A DNA stretch of 64,000 nucleotides from assembly GCF_037975245.1 (NCBI RefSeq), contig NC_092563.1, positions 29,475,960-29,539,959 of the forward strand, given 5' to 3'. How positions within the stretch are numbered: the stretch's first letter is position 1; every line of letters begins with the position of its first letter. The translations under genes were made by a program, and so were the position numbers. The notes beneath the pieces were generated by a model that saw only the letters and a program-made list of their open reading frames with translations, ran no database searches and was not told the DNA's origin. This document shows, piece by piece, positions 23,650 to 33,700 of this stretch. Source of the stretch: Apostichopus japonicus (Eukaryota; Echinodermata; Holothuroidea; Aspidochirotida; Stichopodidae).

Positions 23650-26600
23650 ATGGCATTTGTTGCAGAAGATTTTGTTCAAGATGTAACGTGGGAGGTTTTT
23701 GATGAGCTCAAGAAGCCAGATTTAATGGCATTGGCCGTGTATTTGGAAATTGAAGTAAAGCATGCTATGCGTAAACAAGTCATCAAAAATACACTCATTG
23801 ACCGTTTGGTTGCAGACGATTTGTTAGATGAGAAATGTCTGGAAAACAAAGTAGAAATTCTGGATAGTTCAGATTCTGCAGTAAAATTAAAACAATTAGA
23901 GATTCAGAAAGAAATTGAAATGACCAGATTAGAAATGGAGGAACGAATTAAATTGAAAGAAATAGAAGCCAAAGTACAAATGGAAAAAGATAAATTAGAA
24001 AAACAAGGCTCATCAAACTTCTCAGACAAATTTGATGCCACAAAGAATATAAGGTTAGTGCCAAAATTTCAAGAAACTGAAGTGGATAAATATTTCTTAC
24101 ACTTTGAGAAGATTGCCGAAAGTTTGAAATGGCCTAAAGAATCTTGGACATTGTTGCTCCAGTCAGTGTTCATTGGGAAAGCTAGAGAAATTTATTCTTC
24201 CCTATCAATTGAACAATGTCATAATTATGATGTGGTTAAGAAAGCAGTTCTTAAGGCCTATGAGTTGGTGCCCGAAGCTTACCGGCAAAAGTTCCGAAGT
24301 GCAAAGAAAGAAACCAACCAAACTCATGTTGAGTTTGCAAGAGTACAAGAACAAATGTTAGATAGGTGGCTTAGCTCTAAAAATGTGAACAATGAATTCA
24401 AACAACTTAGGCAATTGGTTTTGGTTGAGCAATTCAAGAGTTGTATCCATGCTGACATCAGGACTCACTTAGATGAGCGCGACATAAATAATTTAGAAGA
24501 TGCAGCAATAACGGCAGATGATTACGCCCTCACGCATAAGTTGAGTACCAATAATACAGGTGGGCATAATAAGTTTAGTCAGTATCACAAGAATAATTAT
24601 AATAAGCCTAACCAAAATAAATTGTCCCAAAATCAAAATAGCACTAAAGAAGGAAATAAACAGTCAGGTCCCTCAAATCAGGGAAGTAAAGGTCCTTCTA
24701 GTGAAAAACCAACCAAGTCATGGGATGGTTTTAAGAAGTCAGTGACTCGTGACTACTGCAAAGAACCAGGCCACACTAAGTCCAAGTGTTGGAAGTTAAT
24801 GGGAAAGCAGTTGGCTCTACAACAGCAATCTGCACCCACAGGTTGTGCTGTGGCCATGAGATCTCAAGTTAGTTTTCAGGCTGTTAAACAGAAAGATCTT
24901 GAGTCTGAGAAAATTAGGGAAGACTTTGAACCATTTGCTTTGGAGGGTTCTGTATCACTTGAGAGTGATAAAGTTGATCCAAAGCCTATAAAGATCATGC
25001 GTGACACTTGTTGTGCACAGTCAATGATTTTGGAAGGGTCATTGCCCTTTAGTGAAGTAAGTGCAACAGGTGAAAATGTCTTGATTCAGGGCATTGGTAT
25101 GGATATTATTAGTGTCCCTCTTCACAAGATGAATTTAAAGTCTGATTTGGTCTCAGGTACAGTCATAGTTGGAGTGAGGCCTGAACTCCCAGTCAAAGGT
25201 GTTTCTATGTTGTTAGGTAATGATTTGGCTGGTGGAAAAGTACTTCCTCAACCAATTGTTACTCGTGAACCCTGCACGGAGGCTGGTAATGATGACGAAA
25301 GTAGTGTCGTCTTTCCAGCTTGTGCAGTAACAAGAAGTATGACTCAGAAAACAATGCTTGAAGCAAATAGTAAGGATAAAGGGGATGACTTGGTCCCTAA
25401 TCTAGATTTAGAGGGGACATTCATGACAGAGTTGGATGAACCAGGTCATCTTCTCTCTTCAGGGGAGAAAAGCTCTCCAAAACATAGCCAAGACTTCAAG
25501 CCCATGCTTAATGGGGACAGTGATACTGATCCCTTGAGTCACAATAAGTTAGTCATAGAACAGGAAAATGACCCTGAACTTAAGGACCTTGGTCAAAGGG
25601 CATTGACCCTACAGGAAGCTGAAGAAGTTCCTGTCTGTTTTTACAAACGGAATGGTGTTCTGATGAGGAAATGGAGACCACCTGATGCTCCAGCAACTGA
25701 TGAATGGCAAGTCATTCATCAGATTGTAGTTCCCAAAGTATATCACAGGGAGGTCATCAGCATTGCCCATGATAGTCCCATGGCAGGACATCTAGGAATT
25801 AGAAAGACACATGATAGGATCTTGAATCATTTTTGGTGGCCTACACTTAGGAAGGATGTTTCTGAGTATTGTAGATCTTGTCACACTTGTCAAGTAGTGG
25901 GCAAGCCTAATCAGAAAGTCCCTGCCGCTCCTTTAAAGCCTATACCGGCGTTTGATGAACCATTTAGTCGGGTTATAGTTGATTGTGTAGGACCTCTCCC
26001 TAAGACTAAATCAGGTAATCAGTATCTGTTGACTATCATGTGTGCCTCTACCAGGTTCCCAGAAGCTATACCCTTGAGAAATATTAAGGCTAAGACAATC
26101 GTGAAGGCTCTAACCAAGTTTTGCACTCTTGTAGGACTTCCAAAGTCGATACAGTCAGATCAAGGGTCAAATTTCACGTCAGGCTTATTTCAGGAAGTCA
26201 TGTATGAGTTAGGAATAGAACAATACACCTCTAGTGCATACCATCCGGAGTCCCAAGGAGCTTTAGAGAGATTCCATCAGACTCTAAAGAATATGATTAA
26301 GACTTACTGTTTCGATTTTGAAAACGATTGGGATGACGGTGTTCACCTATTATTGTTTTCTGCAAGAGAAGCAGTTCAGGAAACATTAGGTTTCAGTCCC
26401 TTTGAGTTAGTATTTGGGCATACAGTTCGAGGTCCCTTAAAGCTTCTGAAGGAAAAATGGCTGAATGATGAAATTGATACAAACCTTTTGGATTATGTTT
26501 CCAAATTCAAGTATAGGCTTAATAGAGCAAATGAAATTGCTAGGGATAATCTAAAAGAGGCCCAAAGCAAAATGAAAAGGTGGTATGATAAGGATGCCAA

Positions 26601-28353
26601 AAGTAGAGTATTTAGTCCAGGAGACAAAGTACTGGTCTTGTTTCCAATACCTGGACACCCACTGCGGGCAAGATACCATGGGCCTTATACAGTAGAGTCA
26701 AAAGTGGGTGAAGTTGACTACATTGTCAAGACGCCAGATAGGCGCAAAAGTAGGCAATTGTGCCATATAAACATGCTCAAAGAGTATGTTGATAGAAATG
26801 ATGATGGCAGTGTAAAACCAGTGTGCTCTGTAGGTCCTAGTAATGATAGTAGTCATGACGACACTCCAGAAATGGAAGTTGATCAAAATGACAATAGTGA
26901 TGATAGGCAGCATGAATATCCTATGAAGTTGCAAAACTCTGACGTGCTTGCAAAGTTGAATGAAAAATTAGGCCATCTTTCAAAAAATGTGCAGTGTGAA
27001 TTGAAGCAATTAATTCACGAGAGGGAAGATATTTTTCCCGATGTTCCTAGTAGGGCTAATGCTGCTGATCATGACGTTGATGTGGGTGACCATGAACCAA
27101 TCAAACAGCACCCCTACAGAGTAAACCCACTGAAGAGAGCACATCTCAATAAAGAAATTGAGTATATGTTAAAAAATAACATAATAGAACCTAGCAAAAG
27201 TGAATGGAGTTCCCCATGTATTCTGGTTCCAAAACCAGATGGTTCCTTTAGATTTGTGACAGACTATAGAAAAGTCAATCAGTGCTCGAAAACGGATTCG
27301 TATCCGATTCCGCGTATAGACGATTGCATTGATAAAATTGGCAATGCAAAATTTGTTAGCAAGTTTGACCTTTTGAAGGGGTATCGGCAAGTCCCCCTCA
27401 CTGATCGAGCCAAAGAAATGTCGGCCTTTTGCACCCCAGATGCCCTTTATCAGTATCGGGTTATGCCGTTTGGTATGAAAAATGCACCGGCAACGTTTCA
27501 GAGAATGGTCAATTGTATTGTGGCTGACATTGAAGGCTGTGAAGCCTATGTAGATGATTTGATTGTCTACAGCCAAACTTGGGAACAACACATAGGGCAA
27601 CTCCGTCACTTGTTTAAGAAATTGTCACAAGCCAAACTAACAGTTAATTTGGTTAAAAGTGAATTTTGTCAAGCCAATATTGTTTATTTGGGTCATGAAG
27701 TAGGCCAAGGCAAGGTCAAGCCTATCAAGACTAAGGTTGAAGCAATTGAGAAATTCCCCACACCAAAGACTAGGAAAGAGCTTCAGCGATTTCTAGGTAT
27801 GGCTGGATATTACAGGAGGTTCTGTCAGAATTTTTCTGATGTGGCCAGTCCATTGACAAATTTGTTGGCAAAGAATGTCAAATATGTTTGGTCAGAGGAA
27901 ACCGAAAATGGTTTCAACAAAATCAAAGCCATACTGATTAGTGAACCAGTTCTGATAGCACCAGACTTTCAGAAACAATTCAAGTTGGCCACAGATGCCA
28001 GTGACATAGGGTGTGGTGGAGTTCTAATGCAAGTTGGTGAAGATGGAATAGATCACCCTATTTCATACTTCTCCAAAAAGTTTGACAAGCACCAAAGAAA
28101 TTACTCCACTATTGAAAAGGAGTGCCTTGCTCTCATTTTGGCATTGGAGCATTTTGATGTATATGTGGGTACCACTGTGCACCCAGTGCTTGTCTTCACA
28201 GATCATAACCCCCTGACCTTCATCCACAGGATGAAAAACAAAAATCAGAGACTAGTAAGGTGGAGTTTGACCTTGCAGGAATACAACCTGGACATCAGGC
28301 ATATCAAAGGCAAAGATAATGTGATGGCTGATGCCTTGTCCAGAGTTGGATAG
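23650..28353 (+). CDS. Gag-Pol polyprotein, Gmr1-like Ty3/gypsy element (PR-IN-RT-RH order)
   Basis: One uninterrupted frame of 1,567 codons from the ATG at 23650; an upstream in-frame TTG at 23641 is not needed. Order: gag with a coiled coil (about 80-125) and SCAN/capsid-like helical region (about 130-305), Asn-rich linker, zinc knuckle (367-380), aspartic protease (about 440-545, LLGNDLAGG flap end), and integrase. The integrase has H706/H714/C744/C747 zinc ligands, DDE D778-D837-E873 and a GPY motif at 1011-1013. Reverse transcriptase (YVDD at 1300-1303) and RNase H (TDAS at 1448) follow. Integrase therefore lies before reverse transcriptase, as in Ty1/copia, while the RT is Ty3/gypsy-type; this is the arrangement described for deuterostome Gmr1-like elements. 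There is no envelope frame. Oddities: the first knuckle Cys is Arg367, and the protease site reads DTC (452-454) instead of DTG. It copies and integrates its own RNA. Confidence 0.96.
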   Translation: MAFVAEDFVQDVTWEVFDELKKPDLMALAVYLEIEVKHAMRKQVIKNTLIDRLVADDLLDEKCLENKVEILDSSDSAVKLKQLEIQKEIEMTRLEMEERIKLKEIEAKVQMEKDKLEKQGSSNFSDKFDATKNIRLVPKFQETEVDKYFLHFEKIAESLKWPKESWTLLLQSVFIGKAREIYSSLSIEQCHNYDVVKKAVLKAYELVPEAYRQKFRSAKKETNQTHVEFARVQEQMLDRWLSSKNVNNEFKQLRQLVLVEQFKSCIHADIRTHLDERDINNLEDAAITADDYALTHKLSTNNTGGHNKFSQYHKNNYNKPNQNKLSQNQNSTKEGNKQSGPSNQGSKGPSSEKPTKSWDGFKKSVTRDYCKEPGHTKSKCWKLMGKQLALQQQSAPTGCAVAMRSQVSFQAVKQKDLESEKIREDFEPFALEGSVSLESDKVDPKPIKIMRDTCCAQSMILEGSLPFSEVSATGENVLIQGIGMDIISVPLHKMNLKSDLVSGTVIVGVRPELPVKGVSMLLGNDLAGGKVLPQPIVTREPCTEAGNDDESSVVFPACAVTRSMTQKTMLEANSKDKGDDLVPNLDLEGTFMTELDEPGHLLSSGEKSSPKHSQDFKPMLNGDSDTDPLSHNKLVIEQENDPELKDLGQRALTLQEAEEVPVCFYKRNGVLMRKWRPPDAPATDEWQVIHQIVVPKVYHREVISIAHDSPMAGHLGIRKTHDRILNHFWWPTLRKDVSEYCRSCHTCQVVGKPNQKVPAAPLKPIPAFDEPFSRVIVDCVGPLPKTKSGNQYLLTIMCASTRFPEAIPLRNIKAKTIVKALTKFCTLVGLPKSIQSDQGSNFTSGLFQEVMYELGIEQYTSSAYHPESQGALERFHQTLKNMIKTYCFDFENDWDDGVHLLLFSAREAVQETLGFSPFELVFGHTVRGPLKLLKEKWLNDEIDTNLLDYVSKFKYRLNRANEIARDNLKEAQSKMKRWYDKDAKSRVFSPGDKVLVLFPIPGHPLRARYHGPYTVESKVGEVDYIVKTPDRRKSRQLCHINMLKEYVDRNDDGSVKPVCSVGPSNDSSHDDTPEMEVDQNDNSDDRQHEYPMKLQNSDVLAKLNEKLGHLSKNVQCELKQLIHEREDIFPDVPSRANAADHDVDVGDHEPIKQHPYRVNPLKRAHLNKEIEYMLKNNIIEPSKSEWSSPCILVPKPDGSFRFVTDYRKVNQCSKTDSYPIPRIDDCIDKIGNAKFVSKFDLLKGYRQVPLTDRAKEMSAFCTPDALYQYRVMPFGMKNAPATFQRMVNCIVADIEGCEAYVDDLIVYSQTWEQHIGQLRHLFKKLSQAKLTVNLVKSEFCQANIVYLGHEVGQGKVKPIKTKVEAIEKFPTPKTRKELQRFLGMAGYYRRFCQNFSDVASPLTNLLAKNVKYVWSEETENGFNKIKAILISEPVLIAPDFQKQFKLATDASDIGCGGVLMQVGEDGIDHPISYFSKKFDKHQRNYSTIEKECLALILALEHFDVYVGTTVHPVLVFTDHNPLTFIHRMKNKNQRLVRWSLTLQEYNLDIRHIKGKDNVMADALSRVG

Positions 28354-28512
28354 TTTATCATTAACAAGCAAAGAGTTTTAAAAGAAAAGGTGTCATTGTA
28401 AATAAATTCTGTATGTAAACCTTTAAGGTTATGAGTGCCTTAAATAGGCTTAAATGTTCATATGAGATTAAAAGTTAAGAAAGTTTTCTTTTCAATCAAA
28501 CTTTCTTTCTTT
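28354..28512 (+). other. 3' untranslated segment of LTR element
   Basis: Short non-coding stretch between the stop codon and the polypurine tract. No envelope-like frame. Confidence 0.7.
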
Positions 28513-28523
28513 AAGGGGGAGGG
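28513..28523 (+). other. Polypurine tract
   Basis: AAGGGGGAGGG directly abuts the 3' LTR, the expected plus-strand primer position. Confidence 0.85.
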
Positions 28524-29602
28524 TGTTACAGGCCCCTAAGTAGTCTCAATAATTTGTATGATTTTTGCAACAATTAGTTGTAGTATAAATCAATATCATA
28601 GAATATTATAAATTAATCTAAGAATCATAGTATAGAACTGCCTGGTGTGTGTGCATATCTGGTGTGTGCAGAATATTTGGAAAAGTTGAGAAGCTTCTAG
28701 AAGAGTTAGAACATTTGAGAACAATGTAGAACATCCCAATACAGTACACATTGGAACAAGCTAGAACATTGGAGTGCCGCCAAGGGGACATCCCCTGTGC
28801 TATTTTTAGAACACTAGGTGAGGATTTCCTGGAAAGGTGAAGTGACCTTTTGGATTGGTTGAACTGAGCTGGAGCTACTGTAAGATGCTTCTAGAATGGA
28901 TGGACATTTCAAGATCTTTCTGGACTTGTGAAAAGGCTATATAAGCACCTGATAATTTGAGATCGAGAGTTTTTAACCATCTTGGCTCTAGGAGTTTAAT
29001 AACCTCTCGCTCAAGTGAATCCTACAATTCCAGTGTGAGTAAATACTCACTTAGTTTGACAGTAAAGTTATAGCTGTCTTTTTATTAGTGGATTTGCTAC
29101 AAGTTTACCGGCTTCGAAGTCGCCCATCGTTGTGTAGCCGTCTTCGGTTTTGTGCCAGTCAGCACTAATTATTGTGGCCTCTGAGTTACCCAAGGACAGG
29201 AATCCAAGGATAAACAAGCTGCAAGCACAACTTGGACATTCATTAGTAGTCGACCTCCGAAGTGGAAGTCATCAAGTTGGGAGCTGGATTTCTTCAATAT
29301 TGGACCTTCGTCCGTCTACAAGTTTCGCTGGAATATTCGCCAGGACTTTTTGTCACTGCGCTCGCGTCGCAGCACACACCAGGTAGTGAGTAAATTATAG
29401 TATAACTTATTAAATCTGTTTTAGTGTAAACTGCTTAGATATTGATAAATGATCTTTGTTTGATTTTAACTACCTTGAACACACAATTAAATAAATACTT
29501 ATTGTTATATTTAAAGTTAAATTTTACAGTGTGCTGTTTAGTCATTTGAGTTGTGAACCCAAGGGGAGGTGTATTCTGGCCTTGATCGAGTTGATCGTAA
29601 CA
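28524..29602 (+). repeat. 3' LTR (1,079 bp), next to a sulfotransferase gene
   Basis: Near-identical copy of the 5' LTR with the same heat-shock elements (28689-28703, 28889-28896) and TATA box (28938-28944). It ends about 115 bp before the start codon of sulfotransferase copy 1 and points the same way. Confidence 0.95.

Positions 29603-29606
<4 letters not shown>

Positions 29607-29648
<42 letters not shown>
29607..29648. repeat. (TA)n remainder after LTR insertion
   Basis: TA tract between the 3' LTR and the 5' flank of sulfotransferase copy 1. The equivalent TA tracts upstream of copies 2 and 3 are intact (43371-43455, 51873-52027). Confidence 0.85.
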
Positions 29649-29652
<4 letters not shown>

Positions 29653-29717
29653 ATATATTCATACTGCAGGACATCTGGGCGTCAGCAATCTGTTTCGGAA
29701 AATCGCTGAAATATATA

Positions 29718-30015
29718 ATGATGCAGAGAGGGAATATCGTGCTGTGTGAGAATTCACTGTTCTATTTCATAACACTGGTGACTCTACCCACCGTGATGGT
29801 GTACTTTGCAACATGGGAACCTACATTCATAATTAATACTGCTGAGCAACCAAGCTATAGAAGCCATAATACTGATAAGCTGACGTCATTTTCGCAAATT
29901 CCAATAGGATCGAAGTTGTTACATCAAGTTGCACCAACCGTAAGAGGCAGCTCTCAAGTGACGGACACTGAAATATTGAATGTCTCAAAACAATCAGGTA
30001 ACGATGTGCCAAAAG
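29718..30015 (+). CDS. WSCD-like sulfotransferase copy 1, exon 1
   Basis: Starts at ATGATG in the same context as copies 2 and 3, and ends at donor AAAG|GTATGT in phase 1. It encodes a short cytoplasmic N-terminus, a single membrane anchor ([17 protein letters not shown], residues about 14-30) and a stem region, as in Golgi type II sulfotransferases. The first 14 residues differ from copies 2 and 3 ([10 protein letters not shown] against [10 protein letters not shown]). The following 225-nt intron has no stop and is a multiple of three in this copy only, so intron retention would keep the frame. Confidence 0.85.
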
Positions 30016-30240
30016 GTATGTTCTGGAACTTTCATGACTTATATGTTCGTAATTTCCACAGTTATTTTGTAACTTCGCTCAGCTGTAAATGTTTCTTTAC
30101 CTCTCTTTCTCTCTCTTTTGACAATTTTTCGACGGTACTATATGCTACTGTATATCTTTACATTGGTTTAGCTAAAATAGGAATTAACGATTTTTTTTTC
30201 ATTTCACTCACAAGTACATGTTTTTTCCCCTTCTCTACAG

Positions 30241-30411
30241 CAATACTAAATATATGCCAGAATGTTACGTTAATGCCTCATGGAAGTTTAGCAGTAGTAG
30301 CTTTGGCGAGTTTACCCGGCTCAGGAAACACATGGCTGAGGTACCTGATAGAGAGAGTGACAGGCATATATACAGGCAGTATATATAACGACAGAACACT
30401 GACAGTAGGAG
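30241..30411 (+). CDS. WSCD-like sulfotransferase copy 1, exon 2
   Basis: Acceptor TTCTCTACAG, donor GGAG|GTGACT, 171 nt, phase 1 to 1. It carries the 5'-phosphosulfate-binding loop [20 protein letters not shown], the signature of WSC-domain-containing sulfotransferases (WSCD1/2 family), which use PAPS to sulfate glycans in the Golgi; members have been linked to sialic acid sulfation. There is no WSC domain in this gene, so only the sulfotransferase half is present. Confidence 0.9.
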
Positions 30412-30694
30412 GTGACTAAAACATGAATATTTAATACTTGTCATTTAAATACATGATTTGGATATCTGATGCATATGAAAATGCCCGAACTAATAGTTAA
30501 ATTTTAGATTTAAAAATACAAACCGATTCGTGTCAGTGTATGATCAATGTTTTACTAGCATAAAACATTTTTATGTTTTATAAAACATCATTACCTGCTG
30601 CTGTTTATATGGAAGTTATTATTCTTGTTATAGACTTGGTAATAAAGTTAATACCAACCTGGTTATAAAAGTAAAGTGCTCTGACTTTCTGCAG

Positions 30695-30901
30695 GTTTTC
30701 TCGGAGAAACCGTTCCTGCATATACAGGAAGAACGGTGGCTGTGAAAATGCACGTAATCAGAGAACCCAAAAAGATAAATAAAACGATATTATTGATCAG
30801 GGATCTCTTCGAAGCTATTAAAGCCGAGTTCAATCGATATCATGGAAAAAACGGTAAATTACACACCCGAATAGCACCCGTAGCCCTATATAAATCAGAA
30901 G
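30695..30901 (+). CDS. WSCD-like sulfotransferase copy 1, exon 3
   Basis: Acceptor TTCTGCAG, donor GTAAGT, 207 nt. Encodes GFLGETVPAYTGRTVAVKMH then VIREPKKINKTILLIRDLFE and AIKAEFNR. The KMH...P and ILLIRD...A.EFNR stretch is the 3'-phosphate-binding region of the PAPS site. Frame and phases agree with copies 2 and 3. Confidence 0.9.
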
Positions 30902-31217
30902 GTAAGTGAAACCGATATATTTTATGTATGACTTGTGAGATTATGTAAGAGTACCATTCATTCATTCTTTAATTCATTTCAGTAATGCAAAGTACACCGT
31001 ACTGTTTAAAACGTTTAAACAATTATAATGATGTAATGAGGAAGTATGCTGATCAGCCTGCAGTGGGCTTGACATGAGCACACTAACAGATCAACTAATG
31101 AAGAAAAGAAAAGATTACGTAACAGGAAGAGAAAAGTTCAAAGCCTACATTAATTTGTCAATAAAAAGAATTTGTACCAAGTATCTCGTCATATATTTCC
31201 ATTTACTTTGATTCCAG

Positions 31218-31366
31218 TGACATTGAAATACCCCAGTGGTTTGGAGGAAAGCGAAAAACGCTTGTGAATTTATTTGTCAATACTAAAACTTCATTAGGAA
31301 AATTGGTGAAAGAGTCTTCTGCTGTATCTTATCCGCCGGGTCATTTCTCGGCGTCCTGAAGCTTCG
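31218..31366 (+). pseudogene. Exon-like block in intron 3, copy 1 (decayed)
   Basis: Begins after an acceptor-like TTTGATTCCAG, and corresponds to 53778-53959 of copy 3 with deletions and a broken frame. No donor is evident. See the copy 3 entry. Confidence 0.4.
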
Positions 31367-31532
31367 ATATATTTCATTGAACCGTCTCTAAAACCATCCT
31401 AGAAACGATGTCTTATGATCTTGTTTCTTGAAAGTTTCTAAATGAAAACTCAGAACTTTCCCTCATAGACGAATTTACTGTATCTCTATATCTTGTCTGG
31501 TTGATAATTTTAACTATCCCTTTTCAATGGTG

Positions 31533-31747
31533 CAGGTACAGGCGCGAATTCAGAAGGTTTGAGGTGTACACTTCCACCCCCTATTTTCTATCCCACAAAA
31601 AAATCAATGTAGTTATTAGCAAAACTTTTATTTTCTTCGGGGAAGGCCCCCACACCCCCCCCCCCTCCAACCCCGTCTACATGAGAGTCTGCTTCAACGA
31701 CTTTAGAACTACACCCGCGGCTTTTTGATATCCTGGATCAGCAACTG
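31533..31747 (-). mobile_element. MITE with CAGGG-type inverted termini, in intron 3 of copy 1
   Basis: Ends read CAGGTACAGGCGCGAATTC at the left and GGATCAGCAACTG at the right, degenerate versions of the better preserved copy at 46288-46442. It contains poly-C and TCTTCGGGGA. Copy 3 has no insert at this place. Confidence 0.6.
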
Positions 31748-31876
31748 AAGTACCACATGGTACTTGTTACCTGTGTAATATATGAGCTGGTCGGATTCAC
31801 AATGCATGTTATTATATTGACTTATTTACCATTTCATCCTTTCAACTTTTTATCCCAACTTTTCTTCTCTTTTTAG

Positions 31877-32232
31877 CATGGCCGAAACTTATTGACAAAC
31901 AACTAAACAAATGGCAAAAACTGATTGATGATATCACAGCAAACTTTGCGAATAATGACAGACTGTTAATAGTTTATTTTCAAGATCTAAAGAGCGATTT
32001 ACGAACTGAGTTGAAAAGAATTGTGGAGTTTTTGGAACTTCCCTTAAATGAAGATAGGTTAATCTGTACCTTGAAGAATCAGCAAGGCCAATTTCATCGG
32101 CATCATAAAGCTTTACCTTTTAATCCTTTTAATGCCGCTCAACAGAAGCTCGTAGAAGCAGCAATGACTAACGGAATAAAAAAAATTAAAAGAAACTCTC
32201 AAACCATTATAACCGAGTCACGGCAGGAATGA
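31877..32232 (+). CDS. WSCD-like sulfotransferase copy 1, exon 4 (terminal)
   Basis: Acceptor CTCTTTTTAG, 356 nt to the TGA. Encodes AWPKLIDKQLNKWQKLIDDI then LLIVYFQDLKSDLRTELKRI, VEFLELPLNEDRLICTLKNQ and QGQFHRHHKALPFNPFNAAQ. The Y/F-x-DLK.DL..EL.RIV.FL motif is the conserved C-terminal part of this sulfotransferase family. Spliced total 298+171+207+356 nt predicts 343 aa with no interruption. Together with the 3' LTR 115 bp upstream, expression may differ from the sister genes. Confidence 0.9.
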
Positions 32233-33700
32233 GAACAACAGGTTAAAATGAGGAATTCTTTCCCACATATAAAGCCGAAATAAATAAAACGATTTTGCAG
32301 ACAGTTTGGATAGTTTTCTGACTTCTAATGACGTTATCTGTGGAATGTTTCTTTTAGAGAGCCATTTACGAAGCACAAGGATCAAGGACTGATCAAGATG
32401 ACGAACAAGGAAGTTTTGAAAAGGATTTTTCGGGAATTTTGTGTCACAATGACAAACTGTTTAATAACAGTTTAACCAGGCATAGCGTAACTCCCAGCCA
32501 AACCAAAGACGTAGTGAGATAATCAAGCTTCTTATAGCCTAATGTTCATAGTTCTGAAACTGTCAGGCACGTCTACATTTTCTGGTCCTTTTTGAGAACA
32601 CTGATAAGTTTGATGCGTTGGACTGATTATGAAAAAGTAATCAGTTTTCACATGGTGGTCTCTGTAAGGACCGTTCAGTTTAATAATGACATTTTTTGTA
32701 AGTATCAAATTAAGTGATGATGATTAATTACTATATACAGGTTCGCTGATCGATGTTCATACCTCATGAATGTTATATATCACCTTCAAAATTGATGGGT
32801 TTTATTTGTTGTACCAGCCTTAGGAACGATGTATACTGCAAGGCTTGTATCTTTTAAAGTGTAGTTTTAGTATATAGTAGGTGTCCTTCACTTTCTTTTT
32901 ACAGTACCGGGATTATATTTTGTTTTGGTAATTTCTTGTTGCTTTTTGACATACAATCTCTTGTATATATTACAGGACATTGTGAGACTATGCTGAACAG
33001 ATAGCTAATCAACAACTGCAACAAAATCATTGATTTGTTTCTTTGGATCAGTGGTGCTGTAACCACGTCATTCTTCCCCTAGTAAAGTGACAACTGACAA
33101 AATTAAAACCGTTCACATGTGCAGCTGGCAAGTCTTCATTTATGATTAATAAAAGTAGAATAAATATGCACGATGCAAATATAGTGTTTGGGAATGAATT
33201 TCAAATACCTTCACATAAATAATGCGTATGTGATTAATTTTAATACTGAACTATCATACGTAGAGGTTGTCAACACTTCTACTTATAAAGCATATTGTAT
33301 TTCAAACAGGATCATTGATAGAACAGAAGTCCTTTTACATATACCTTGAAATATGTGGTAATATAAAAAATAAAATATAAAAAATGACTATTCATATGCT
33401 AGACTTGCAGTATCTTTTAAACAAGGAAATGACCGTTCTGGGCGGCTACATATTCATCTAGAAGAGCTGACATAATTTGTTCGTTTGCCCATCATCACAA
33501 TAGATCAGGGTTTCGAATCGGTCAATAAATTTTTGACAAACCCTTAAACGAAAGAGAGAGTTACTATGAATTCATAAAAGCAACACACACAGTTATTCAA
33601 CGAAATACATGTGTCTTTGGATTCACAATTTCAGAAGCACTTAAGTCAATTAGGAACATAAGAGGTGATTTCCTGTAATCCATGCTTGTGATAATATCAT
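32233..33700. other. 3' flank of copy 1, shared with copies 2 and 3
   Basis: Non-coding sequence alignable by eye with 46919-48000 and 54475-55100, for example the ATCACCTTCAAAATTGATGG block. No separate gene seen. Confidence 0.6.

Noticed and set aside
28354-28523. An envelope gene in the LTR element
   Set aside because: Only about 170 bp lie between the RNase H end and the 3' LTR, so there is no room.
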